In this document: one piece after another, positions 1-8,190 of the stretch
Position numbering within the stretch: position 1 is the first letter of the stretch
Layout of the letters: each line of letters begins with the position of its first letter
Assembly: GCA_946886475.1 (NCBI GenBank)
Contig: CAMPIQ010000033.1
Span: forward strand, 1 to 26,827
DNA length: 26,827 nucleotides
Origin: an uncultured Chitinophagales bacterium
GTDB lineage: Bacteria > Bacteroidota > Bacteroidia > Chitinophagales > Chitinophagaceae
Direction: 5' to 3'
Position numbers and translations under genes: made by a program
The notes under the pieces: model-generated
What the model was told of the DNA's origin: nothing
Databases searched by the model: none
What the model saw: only the letters and a program-made list of their open reading frames with translations

Positions 1-397
1 TTCATCTGTTCCTTGTTCTTTTCCCGGCCATGCCGCAGCTTGGCCATTCGAGGGCTACAGATCTTATATATCGAAAGCCATTCATTGGCATGGCCCTACA
101 AACCAACATGGAAATAACTTCATCCTTCCTTGTTCCTTGTTCATCTGTTCCTTGTTTTTTTCCCGGCCATGCCGCAGCATGGCCATTTGAGGGCTACAGA
201 TCTTATATATCGAAGGCCATTCATTGGCATGGCCCTACAAACCAACATGGAAATAACTTCATCCTTCCTTGTTCCTTGTTCATCTGTTCCTTGTTTTTTT
301 CCCGGCCATGCCGCAGCATGGCCATTTGAGGGCTACAGATTTTATATATCGAAGGCCATTCATTGGCATGGCCCTACAAACCAACCTGGAATAACTA
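1..397. repeat. 139-bp tandem repeat, about 2.9 copies
   Basis: Three copies begin at 1, 140 and 279 with an exact 139-bp period. Copies 2 and 3 are nearly identical and differ at one base near 340 and at the decayed 3' end after about 385. Copy 1 has a few substitutions. Each unit contains a heptad-like pyrimidine tract built on CCTTGTT, then the inverted repeat GGCCATGC-CGCA-GCATGGCC (26-45 with one mismatch, 165-184, 304-323), then an AT-rich core, a second GGCCAT..ATGGCC pair and GGCCCTACAAACC. Open frames across it are repeat artefacts. It lies directly downstream of the minus-strand alpha-glucuronidase stop, so the nearest hairpins could end that transcript. The array may continue left of the window. 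Nothing else is seen in this gene-free stretch. Confidence 0.93.
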
Positions 398-414
398 CGT
401 AATTCCTTGTTCTT

Positions 415-2559
415 CTATCTTCCTTGTCCGGGGGCAAACGGAAACTTAAGTTGTTTATAGTACTCCAGACTTTTAGAAGGTTTTTCATATTTGGCGGGTA
501 TGGGCATTTTCGAAAATGTCTGGAAATATAATAAGCAGGCATCTCTCCACCAGATGGCTTCTTCCACCTGTATATTTAATAGCATCTGTACATGACGGAA
601 CCTTTCTTCATCCATCTTTCCCTGTATTTCATTCCATTGTTTACGCATGGCCCTTACCGAATCCACTCCAGTATGGTATTTATAACAAAGTTCCTCCCAT
701 AATGTTCTGCCGGATCTCATTTTGAAATCCCAGGGTACATGGTGAAACCATAAAAGATATTTTTCTGGACAGGTATTCATGTCGCTGAAAATCTTTCTTA
801 CTTCCGGGGCATATTGGGAAAGGGCATCACTTCCTGTTTTTGTTCTGTCGAATCCAATACCTTTTTCATCTGCACGGTGGTAATACACGGGATTCCAGTC
901 GGCTCTTCCGGCATTGTTAACCCAGGGAGCAGGACCATAGTGATGTCCCGTACCCATAATGTGGTGAAGTCCCAGGGGTGTCATATAATTTACAGCCGTT
1001 TCCCAGGAGCCCATCATGATATTTTTGATCACAGTTGTTGTTGCCTCATCAGCATCAAATGTTTGTTTCACCCATTCATCTGCAATTTGTATTGCGGTGA
1101 GATCATGATCCCAGGCCAGCCTTCCAAATGCGTACCAGTTGGATTGTCCAAATAAATGCCCCGTCCAGTTGCGGTCACTGCCAATATTGGCAACGCCTGC
1201 AATTCCTGTAATGGAGTAATGATGAAGGCTGCCGTCAATCACTTTAGCTACGGTGGAACCTTTACCTTTTTGCCAGGTGTCAGATTCCAGCACTTCTTTG
1301 AACATGGGTGATTCATAAACCAAATGTGTTCCCTGTCCCAGGTATTCCTGTGTGATCTGGAATTCCATCATCAATGGTGTTTGTGGCATGGCGCCGAATA
1401 ATGGAGAGAAAGGTTCCCTTGGCTGAAAATCAATGGGCCCGTTTTTTACCTGTATCAAAACATTCTTTCTGAATTTTCCATCCAATGGTTTGAATTCATT
1501 ATATGCCTGTTTAAAGCGGTCTTCCGGTGTATCATTACTATACACAAATGCCCGCCACATGATGATGCCACCAAATGGAGCAACAGCATCGGCAAGCATA
1601 TTGGCTCCATCTGCATGGCTCTTTCCATAATTCTGTGGTCCCGGTTGCCCTTCCGAATTTGCTTTTACAAGAAAGCCACCGAAATCAGGGATCAGTTCAT
1701 AGATCTCTTTTGCTTTATTGTTCCACCATTGCCGCACCGTATCATTAAGCGGATCTGCTGTTCTTAATTTCCCTGTTTCCATTGGTGCGCTGAACCTTGC
1801 AGTGAGATAAACCTTAATGCCATAAGGCCTGAATGCATCTGCAAGGGCCTTTACTTTCAACAGGTAGTTTTCTGTAAGTACCAGCGCATTGGCATTTACG
1901 TTTGTGAGTACGGTTCCATTGATACCTATGGAGGCGTTGGCCCGTGCATAATCTATATAGCGTTTGTCAATATAGCCTGGCAGGGTATGCCAGTTCCAGA
2001 TGGAGTTTCCCGCATATCCTCTTTCCACATGGCGATCAGGGTTGTCCCAATGATTCAGTATCCTGTGCATGATCCCGGGGATGCTTGTAATGTCCAGGTT
2101 CCTGATGTCCTGCTGCGATTGTAACAACCTCAAAAAATGATAAACGCCATATAGCAGTCCTGCATCATTTTGAGCAGTGATCAGCGTAATATGTTTTCCA
2201 AGCGCATTGATTGTTCTGATATGAAAACCTTCTTTGCCCAGCGTATCATAATCAAAATCGGCTTCCACCAGCACGCCTGAAGCACGTGAATACACAATTA
2301 CTGAGCCATGAGAAACCGCTCCATCTACACTGATCTCTTCATCCAGCAAACCATGCAAGCCATTTTTTAATTCTTCTTTGGCAACAGTAATGGAGGGTGA
2401 TGTTCCATAAAAATGCAGCCTGTTAATGTTTGTACGGTATTGCTGTAGTATCGCTTCATTGCTGATCTTGTTATACCGGAGCCAGAGCCCGTAACCATCT
2501 TCAGCATAACAAAAAGAATGAAAACAAACCAGTATAAGCAAGGCATATATATTCTTCAT
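415..2559 (-). CDS. Secreted GH67 alpha-glucuronidase
   Basis: This 714-residue enzyme releases (4-O-methyl)glucuronic acid from the non-reducing-end xylose of xylo-oligosaccharides. A Sec signal peptide (about residues 1-19, ending CYA) points to the periplasm. The GH67 N-terminal domain (about 25-150) and the catalytic barrel follow. The catalytic acid is the Glu in VKANSEGQPGP (E303). The general-base pair is D377 in GPIDFQP and E405 in TQEYLG. The 28-residue spacing of that pair matches, from memory, the spacing in characterised GH67 enzymes. The C-terminal helical dimerisation part is present and the length is normal for the family. It is the last gene of the lacI-lacI-GH67 unit, 15 bp after the preceding stop. 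GH67 needs a terminal decorated xylose, which is what GH10 xylanases leave, so it pairs with the xylanase across the divergent promoter. Family assignment is very secure; periplasmic location is inferred. Confidence 0.97.
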   Translation of the reverse strand: MKNIYALLILVCFHSFCYAEDGYGLWLRYNKISNEAILQQYRTNINRLHFYGTSPSITVAKEELKNGLHGLLDEEISVDGAVSHGSVIVYSRASGVLVEADFDYDTLGKEGFHIRTINALGKHITLITAQNDAGLLYGVYHFLRLLQSQQDIRNLDITSIPGIMHRILNHWDNPDRHVERGYAGNSIWNWHTLPGYIDKRYIDYARANASIGINGTVLTNVNANALVLTENYLLKVKALADAFRPYGIKVYLTARFSAPMETGKLRTADPLNDTVRQWWNNKAKEIYELIPDFGGFLVKANSEGQPGPQNYGKSHADGANMLADAVAPFGGIIMWRAFVYSNDTPEDRFKQAYNEFKPLDGKFRKNVLIQVKNGPIDFQPREPFSPLFGAMPQTPLMMEFQITQEYLGQGTHLVYESPMFKEVLESDTWQKGKGSTVAKVIDGSLHHYSITGIAGVANIGSDRNWTGHLFGQSNWYAFGRLAWDHDLTAIQIADEWVKQTFDADEATTTVIKNIMMGSWETAVNYMTPLGLHHIMGTGHHYGPAPWVNNAGRADWNPVYYHRADEKGIGFDRTKTGSDALSQYAPEVRKIFSDMNTCPEKYLLWFHHVPWDFKMRSGRTLWEELCYKYHTGVDSVRAMRKQWNEIQGKMDEERFRHVQMLLNIQVEEAIWWRDACLLYFQTFSKMPIPAKYEKPSKSLEYYKQLKFPFAPGQGR

Positions 2560-2574
2560 ATAGGAGCTAAAAAT

Positions 2575-3606
2575 TTATTTTTTATTTTTTAAGGAAGATG
2601 CCCTGATGATCAATTCGGACCTCAGGATGATGGTATTGGTATTTTGAATGGTTGATTCACCATTCAAATGGCCTATCAGGTGCTTTGCTGCAACTTCGCC
2701 CATTTCATATCCGGGATAGTTGATAGTGGTAAGATTGGGTTCAATTACTCTTGAAACGGGATCATTATTAAATCCTGCAAAGGCCATGTCTCCGGGAATT
2801 TTTATTCCCTTTTGTTTTAGTGCGGTCATGCATCCTATGGCGCCATTATCATTAGCCACAAAAACACCATCCGGTAATTTTTTCATGGAAAGGATCTGTT
2901 GGGCAGCCAGGCTTCCTGATTCCTGGCTAAGGTTACCAATGATCAAATGGTCATCCTGGAATTTTATCCTGTGTTCTGCAAGTGCCTTTTTATAACCCTT
3001 CAGCCGGTCTACATAAACATTCTGTTGCAGGGGTGCGGTGATGTGAACTATTTTTCTGCATCCCTGTTCAATTAAATGTTTCGTTACATCATATGCTGCC
3101 TTCCTGTTGTCAATGAGGATACTTGTGCTGCCGGCATGTTCCATCACCCTGTCAAAAAAAATAACAGGTATGTTCTTTTTAAAGAAAGATTCAAAATGAG
3201 ATAATTCTTCCGTGTCGTAGGCAAGGGAAACCAATAATCCGTCCACACGGTTGTTGAACATGGTTCTGGCATTGGCCGCTTCTTTTTCAGATGCTTCTGA
3301 CGACTGGCTAAAAATTAAATTATATCCATGGGCATTGGCAATATGTTCAATGCCTGATATTACCGACGACATAAAATGGCTGTTGAGCCTGGGTACAATA
3401 ACACCGATCGTATTTGTTTTCCGGTTGCGCAGGTTGCGTGCAAAATGATTGGAGCGGTAACCTGTTTTTTCTGCCAGGTCAAAAATCTTCTTTTTGGTTT
3501 TTTTACTAATGCCCGGATGATCCTGCAAACCGCGGCTGACGGTAGCAGGAGAGATGTTTAATTTTGCAGCGATATCATATATGGTAACTTCTTTTCCGTC
3601 GGACAT
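2575..3606 (-). CDS. LacI-family transcriptional regulator (second of tandem pair)
   Basis: This 343-residue regulator has an N-terminal LacI helix-turn-helix (about residues 5-27, VTIYDIAAKLNISPATVSRG) and a hinge helix near 54-62 (NHFARNLRN). The periplasmic-binding-protein-like effector domain runs from TNTIGVIV to the C-terminus. It is colinear with the neighbouring regulator at 3635-4666 and has exactly the same length. The DNA-binding segments are almost identical, while the effector-binding halves have clearly diverged. This suggests that both bind the same operator and sense different sugars, for example xylose or xylo-oligomers versus (aldo)uronates (inference). The gene lies 28 bp after the first regulator and 15 bp before the alpha-glucuronidase, so it is probably co-transcribed with both. 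The family is certain; the ligand is unknown. Confidence 0.95.
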   Translation of the reverse strand: MSDGKEVTIYDIAAKLNISPATVSRGLQDHPGISKKTKKKIFDLAEKTGYRSNHFARNLRNRKTNTIGVIVPRLNSHFMSSVISGIEHIANAHGYNLIFSQSSEASEKEAANARTMFNNRVDGLLVSLAYDTEELSHFESFFKKNIPVIFFDRVMEHAGSTSILIDNRKAAYDVTKHLIEQGCRKIVHITAPLQQNVYVDRLKGYKKALAEHRIKFQDDHLIIGNLSQESGSLAAQQILSMKKLPDGVFVANDNGAIGCMTALKQKGIKIPGDMAFAGFNNDPVSRVIEPNLTTINYPGYEMGEVAAKHLIGHLNGESTIQNTNTIILRSELIIRASSLKNKK

Positions 3607-3634
3607 CAGGTTATTATTTATTCGGAAGAAATGA

Positions 3635-4666
3635 TCAGCTTATTTTTTTTATGGAAGATTTTCTGATTACCAGCTCAGACCTTACAATAATAGTATTTGT
3701 TTGGTGGATGTTGCTGATACCCTTTAAATGATTGATCAGGTTTCGTGCTGCAATCTCACCCATGTCAATTCCCGGATAATTGATGGTGGTAAGCGCCGGT
3801 TCTATCAGTTTGCCGATGGCGTCATTATTAAATCCAACTATTGCGATATCATCCGGAATGTTTATTCCGTTTTCTTTCAGTGTGCGCATGCAAACAGCAG
3901 CAACAAAATCATTGGTAATAAAGATGCCGTCGGGCAAAGGATCCATTCTCAGGATCTTCATTGCTGATTCGACCCCTGCTTTTTCACTAAGGTCATTTAT
4001 CAGCAAAAGATCTTCCTCAAATGCCATCCCATGATCGAATAAAGCATCCCGGTATCCTTTATAACGCTGTGAATAAACATTTCTTTTCAGACTCGAGGTT
4101 ACGTGTGCAATTCTTTTACATCCCTGTTCAATAAGATGAGAAGTAGCAATGTAACCACACTTTGAATTATCAATGATAACCACGGTATTATTTCCATCCT
4201 GTTCCACACGGTCAAAGAACAGAACAGGTACGCCTTTTTCTGTGAATGGTTTGAAATGATCAAGATCAGTGGTATCAAATGATAAGGATGCGATCAGTCC
4301 ATCCACTCTTTTATTAAACAGGTTCTTGGCATTTGATGCTTCTTTCTTATAGCTTTCAGATGAGTGGGCAATGATGAGATCATAACCTGCTTCTGTGGTT
4401 ATTTTTTCAATACCGGCTAAAACTGAAGTAATGAAATTACTGTTCAATTCATGTACGATCACCCCGATGGTATTGGTTTGCTGTTGGCGCAGGTTCCTGG
4501 CAAAATGATTGGAACGGTACCCCAGTTCATCCACCATATCAATAATTCTCTTCTTTGTTTTCTTGCTGATGGCGGGGTGGTCCTGTAGTCCGCGGCTTAC
4601 AGTGGCCGGCGAAATATTCAGCTTTCTGGCAATGTCGTAAATAGTCACTTCTTTGGCCTTTCTCAT
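3635..4666 (-). CDS. LacI-family transcriptional regulator (first of tandem pair)
   Basis: This is a 343-residue LacI/GalR-type regulator. The HTH spans about residues 6-28 and carries NISPATVSRGLQDHP, followed by a hinge helix (NHFARNLRQ, about 53-61) and a type-1 periplasmic-binding-protein effector domain with the family's usual VGFNND and TTINYPG segments. It is the promoter-proximal gene of the minus-strand unit and is divergent from susC, with a 366-bp intergenic region. That region holds a LacI-consensus operator at 4719-4742, so autoregulation plus control of the divergent susCD genes is the simplest reading. The start at 4666 places the HTH at the normal distance from the N-terminus. 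It is a tandem paralogue of the next gene. The inducer cannot be deduced from sequence. Confidence 0.95.
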   Translation of the reverse strand: MRKAKEVTIYDIARKLNISPATVSRGLQDHPAISKKTKKRIIDMVDELGYRSNHFARNLRQQQTNTIGVIVHELNSNFITSVLAGIEKITTEAGYDLIIAHSSESYKKEASNAKNLFNKRVDGLIASLSFDTTDLDHFKPFTEKGVPVLFFDRVEQDGNNTVVIIDNSKCGYIATSHLIEQGCKRIAHVTSSLKRNVYSQRYKGYRDALFDHGMAFEEDLLLINDLSEKAGVESAMKILRMDPLPDGIFITNDFVAAVCMRTLKENGINIPDDIAIVGFNNDAIGKLIEPALTTINYPGIDMGEIAARNLINHLKGISNIHQTNTIIVRSELVIRKSSIKKIS

Positions 4667-4695
4667 ACAATCGCTTACATGTTGATTGATAAAGC

Positions 4696-4713
4696 TAAAA
4701 TAAATTTATTTTA
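4696..4713. promoter_or_regulatory. Perfect 18-bp AT palindrome
   Basis: TAAAATAAATTTATTTTA is identical to its reverse complement. It lies between the lacI start and the LacI-type operator, with centres 26 bp apart. It could be a second protein-binding site or part of the minus-strand lacI promoter (the minus strand reads TATTTTAG here). The all-AT composition makes chance a real alternative. Confidence 0.35.
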
Positions 4714-4718
4714 AAAAA

Positions 4719-4742
4719 AATTATGTAATCGGTTGCATAATT
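4719..4742. promoter_or_regulatory. LacI-family operator in the lacI/susC divergent region
   Basis: The core TGTAATCGGTTGCA (4724-4737) matches the LacI/GalR-family pattern TGNAANCGNTTNCA at every fixed position, with the central CG at 4730-4731. Flanking bases extend the dyad to 24 bp (AATTATG on the left, CATAATT on the right) with only two mismatched pairs. It overlaps the candidate -33 element of the susC promoter, which fits repression by one or both LacI proteins encoded next to it. No second match was found in the other intergenic regions by eye. Confidence 0.75.
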
Positions 4743-4762
4743 AAAAAATGTCTTTAAATTAG
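4733..4762 (+). promoter_or_regulatory. Candidate Bacteroidota-type promoter for susCD-xylanase
   Basis: TTG at 4733-4735 is followed after 19 bp by TAAATTAG at 4755-4762. This resembles the Bacteroidota -33 TTG / -7 TAnnTTTG promoter with one mismatch. Transcription would start near 4769, leaving a leader of roughly 260 nt before susC. The -33 element lies inside the LacI-type operator. Confidence 0.4.
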
Positions 4763-5032
4763 ACTCCGGAACGAGGTTTTTTCTGACTTGCTTAATGAAA
4801 AAAACGAACGTATGCTGCTTTATAATGAGGATCTTTTATTTACTACCGCCAGGGTAAATTTTAATTCCATACACACCCGGCGCATTTCCCAACTCTTACC
4901 TGATATCAGCAGCGCAAACATTCCCCCGAAAGAAAACGCAGGCACCTGATTGGTTGCCATACCCTGTTTTTGAATTCAATTTTCCTTAAAACCATTTGTT
5001 GATTATTAAAAAATGAACCAAAAACATTAGTT
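4763..5032 (+). other. Long susC leader, no confident gene
   Basis: This is the rest of the 366-bp divergent intergenic region and would be the 5' untranslated leader of susC if the promoter call is right. It holds one short open frame, 4795-4857 (20 codons, beginning MKKTNVCC and ending LLPPG), with no recognisable homology or ribosome-binding site. No riboswitch, strong hairpin or tRNA was recognised. Whether the leader has a regulatory role cannot be told from sequence. Confidence 0.4.
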
Positions 5033-8000
5033 ATGAAAATTCCGGTTACGCCAATTCTGCCAAAAGCGTCAACCTTGTCCAACCTGCTTTTGGAAAAAGT
5101 AAAGGCAATAGCATTGCTTTTATTCTCTGCATTTTTGGTTTTGAATGTTTACGCTCAAAACAATATGTTGGTGAAAGGCCGCATCACCAATGAAAAAGGA
5201 CAAGCAGTGGCCAATGCTTCAATTGTAGTTAAAGGAACCATGCAGGGAACTACCAGCAATGCCAATGGAGAATATCAGATCACTGCTCCTTCCAATGGCA
5301 CACTGGTGATTTCTTCAGTGGGTTATCCATCCAAAGAAATTCCTGTAAACGGACAGGCAGTTCAAAACCTTACTATCACTATGTCCGCAACGGACATGGA
5401 GAACATTGTGGTTGTTGGTTATGGTACCCAGCGTAGAGAGGCTATAACCGGTTCGGTGGCATCAATTAATGGGGAAGAAATGCGTGAAGTTCCGGCCCCC
5501 AATATCTCTCAGGCATTACAGGGCCGTCTGGCCGGTGTGGAAATGTCGCAAACTTCAACACGTCCTGGCGCTACCATGCAAATACGGATCAGGGGTATAC
5601 GTTCGCTCAGTGCAGACAATAACCCTTTGATTGTTTTGGATGGTATTCCTTTTATGGGTTCACTGGGCGACATCAATCCAAATGATGTAAAGAGTGTAGA
5701 GGTTCTTAAAGATGCTTCCGCTACGGCCATTTATGGTTCACGCGGCGCAAACGGTGTTATACTCATTACTACTGATAAAGGCACCAGAAGCGGTAAGCCG
5801 CAGATAAACTATAATGCCTACCACGGAGCGCAAACAGTTTTTTCAAAATATCCCATGATGGACGGTCCTGCATTTACAGCACTTCGTGCTGCAGCAGGCC
5901 AATACACAAATGGGCAGGATGAATCTGATGATATCAATACCGACTGGCAGGATCTGTTTTATAAAACCGGTGTTGTATCAGATCACAACGTGAGCCTTTC
6001 AGGCGGTACGGAAACCGGCAACTATAATTTCGGTATCGGTTATTACCTCAATCAGGGCGTTCTTCCCACTCAGCAATATGAGCGCTATTCATTCAGGGGC
6101 TCACTTGAACAGCAGGTGGGAAGACTGTTTCGTTTTGGCTTTACAACCTATAACAACTACAACCAGAGTGAGGGTAACCAGGTAGGCTTATACAATACCC
6201 TGAGCATGACACCTATTTCCAATCCTTATAATCCCGATGGTACACTCAAAAGATCTGTCCGGATGATATTGGACAACCAGTTTGTGTATACCAGGGAAGT
6301 GGTGGAAAGGTTAACTGAAAATGACCAGTGGCTAAATGAAAACCGTGGCTTCGCTTCTTACAATGCCATATACGGTGAGGTAAAAGCTCCGTTCCTGGAA
6401 GGATTAAAGTACAGGGCAAACCTTGGCCTTGATTATATACAGTTGAATGGTGGTGTTTATACAGGGCAGGGTGTGGGCGACGGGTTGAATCCAAATACCA
6501 TATCATCTGCTTCTGTTGATAACAGGAACACCTATCACTGGACGCTTGAAAACATCTTAAGTTTCGACCGGAATTTTGCCGGTAGACATAGTGTGAATGC
6601 AGTGGCTTTGTATTCCATGGAGCAAAGTAAATATAACAGGTCAAACCTGTCGGCGCAGGACATACCTGCCGATGCTTTTCAATTCTATAATCTTGGACAG
6701 GCATCAGGACAGATAACTGTAAATCCTGCCAATCAGGATTATCAGTTATGGGGACTCATGTCAGTAATGGGCCGAGTGATGTATGCCTACGACAATCGCT
6801 ATATGATCTCGGCAACTGTGCGTTCAGATGGATCTTCCCGTCTGGCTGAAGGACATAAATGGCATACCTATCCAGCAGTATCTGTTGGATGGAATATAGC
6901 CAAAGAGTCCTTTATGAAAGAAGCAGGTTTTATCAATACGCTTAAACTGCGTGCAGGATTAGGACAAACCTCAAACCAGGCCATCGCTCCCTATTCCACC
7001 CTGGGATTATTGAGTACAAGGCCATACAATTTTGGTCCCTCCAGCTATGGCACAGGTTATTATGTTTCACAACTTCCAAATGAAGATCTGGGATGGGAAT
7101 TTTCAAAGACATTGAACTTCGGTCTTGACTTTTCTATCCTGAGCAATCGTCTTTCCGGAACCATTGAGTATTATATAACCAAAACCGAAGACATTCTTCT
7201 GGGTCTTGGTTTGCCTCCAACATCCGGTGTAACAGGCTACACGGCCAACATCGGATCTACCGAAAACAAAGGAATAGAATTGAGCCTGAACGGTACCATT
7301 ATCGATAATATGAACGGCTGGACCTGGGACGCCGGGATAAATTTCTATGCAAACCGGAACGAACTAACATCACTGGCTTCCGGACAAAGCAGGGATGAGG
7401 CCAACTGGTGGTTTGTAGGACATAACATCAATGCTATTTATGATTATAACCGGATAGGGTTATGGTCCACTGCAAAGGATAGCGCTGAAAACTATATGAA
7501 TATCCTTGAACCGGGTGGAAATGTTGGTATGATAAAAGTGGAATATACCGGAGCTTTCAATCCTGATGGAACACCAGTAAGGGCTATCGGTCCTGCCGAC
7601 AGGCAGGTAATTGATGTTGATCCCGATTTTCAGGGCGGCTTTAATACCCGTGTTGCTTATAAAGGATTTGACCTGGGCATTGTGGGTGTATACAGGAAAG
7701 GTGGCATTCTCTTTAGTTCCATACATGGTTCAAGTGGCTATCTGAATCTGTTGAGCGGACGAAGAAATAATTTGGATGTGGATTACTGGACGCCGGATAA
7801 TACCGGTGCAAAATATCCCAAACCAGGCGGCATCATCAGTAATGATAATCCCAAGTACGGCTCCACGCTCAGTTATTTTGATGCATCTTACCTGAAGGTG
7901 CGCACAATATCGCTTGGCTACAACTTCAGTCAAAGCCTGATAAAAAATGCAGGAGTTAATCTGCGGATGTACTTCACTGTTCAGAATCCATTTGTATTCT

Positions 8001-8179
8001 TTTCTCCATTCCATAAAGAATCCGGTCTGGATCCCGAAACCAATTCGTTTGGAGATCAGAATGTGGCATCTGCAGGAGCCATCAGTCAAAATCAAAATCT
8101 GCAGAGAAGATTACTTATCGTGGGATACAATACCCCATCAACCCGGAATTATATTGTTGGTGTTAATCTGACATTTTAA
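5033..8179 (+). CDS. SusC/RagA-family TonB-dependent outer-membrane transporter
   Basis: This 1048-residue protein imports xylo-oligosaccharides across the outer membrane, powered by TonB. The N-terminus carries a long n-region before the hydrophobic signal core (about 24-41, ending VYA-Q). A carboxypeptidase-regulatory-like domain follows (about 46-120, VKGRITNEKGQAV), then the conserved segment IVVVGYGTQRR (about 125-135). The plug domain (about 137-250) contains IRIRGIRSLS, PLIVLDGIP and the hallmark DASATAIYGSRGANGV. The 22-strand barrel ends in a terminal Phe (VGVNLTF). There is no in-frame Met between residues 1 and 45, so the ATG at 5033 is the plausible start despite the long n-region. 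The susD gene begins 11 bp after the stop, which is the usual pairing. Substrate specificity is inferred from the surrounding xylan genes. Confidence 0.96.
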   Translation: MKIPVTPILPKASTLSNLLLEKVKAIALLLFSAFLVLNVYAQNNMLVKGRITNEKGQAVANASIVVKGTMQGTTSNANGEYQITAPSNGTLVISSVGYPSKEIPVNGQAVQNLTITMSATDMENIVVVGYGTQRREAITGSVASINGEEMREVPAPNISQALQGRLAGVEMSQTSTRPGATMQIRIRGIRSLSADNNPLIVLDGIPFMGSLGDINPNDVKSVEVLKDASATAIYGSRGANGVILITTDKGTRSGKPQINYNAYHGAQTVFSKYPMMDGPAFTALRAAAGQYTNGQDESDDINTDWQDLFYKTGVVSDHNVSLSGGTETGNYNFGIGYYLNQGVLPTQQYERYSFRGSLEQQVGRLFRFGFTTYNNYNQSEGNQVGLYNTLSMTPISNPYNPDGTLKRSVRMILDNQFVYTREVVERLTENDQWLNENRGFASYNAIYGEVKAPFLEGLKYRANLGLDYIQLNGGVYTGQGVGDGLNPNTISSASVDNRNTYHWTLENILSFDRNFAGRHSVNAVALYSMEQSKYNRSNLSAQDIPADAFQFYNLGQASGQITVNPANQDYQLWGLMSVMGRVMYAYDNRYMISATVRSDGSSRLAEGHKWHTYPAVSVGWNIAKESFMKEAGFINTLKLRAGLGQTSNQAIAPYSTLGLLSTRPYNFGPSSYGTGYYVSQLPNEDLGWEFSKTLNFGLDFSILSNRLSGTIEYYITKTEDILLGLGLPPTSGVTGYTANIGSTENKGIELSLNGTIIDNMNGWTWDAGINFYANRNELTSLASGQSRDEANWWFVGHNINAIYDYNRIGLWSTAKDSAENYMNILEPGGNVGMIKVEYTGAFNPDGTPVRAIGPADRQVIDVDPDFQGGFNTRVAYKGFDLGIVGVYRKGGILFSSIHGSSGYLNLLSGRRNNLDVDYWTPDNTGAKYPKPGGIISNDNPKYGSTLSYFDASYLKVRTISLGYNFSQSLIKNAGVNLRMYFTVQNPFVFFSPFHKESGLDPETNSFGDQNVASAGAISQNQNLQRRLLIVGYNTPSTRNYIVGVNLTF

Positions 8180-8190
8180 TACATACAAAT

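Noticed and set aside
1..397. CRISPR array
   Set aside because: The whole 139-bp unit repeats head to tail without unique spacers.
30..402. Open frames of 90-99 codons at the left end that could be taken for small proteins
   Set aside because: They translate the 139-bp repeat and repeat their own peptide with the same period; no signal of coding selection.
6246..6704. 152-codon open frame on the minus strand inside susC
   Set aside because: Antisense shadow of a strongly conserved SusC coding region; the product has no recognisable features.
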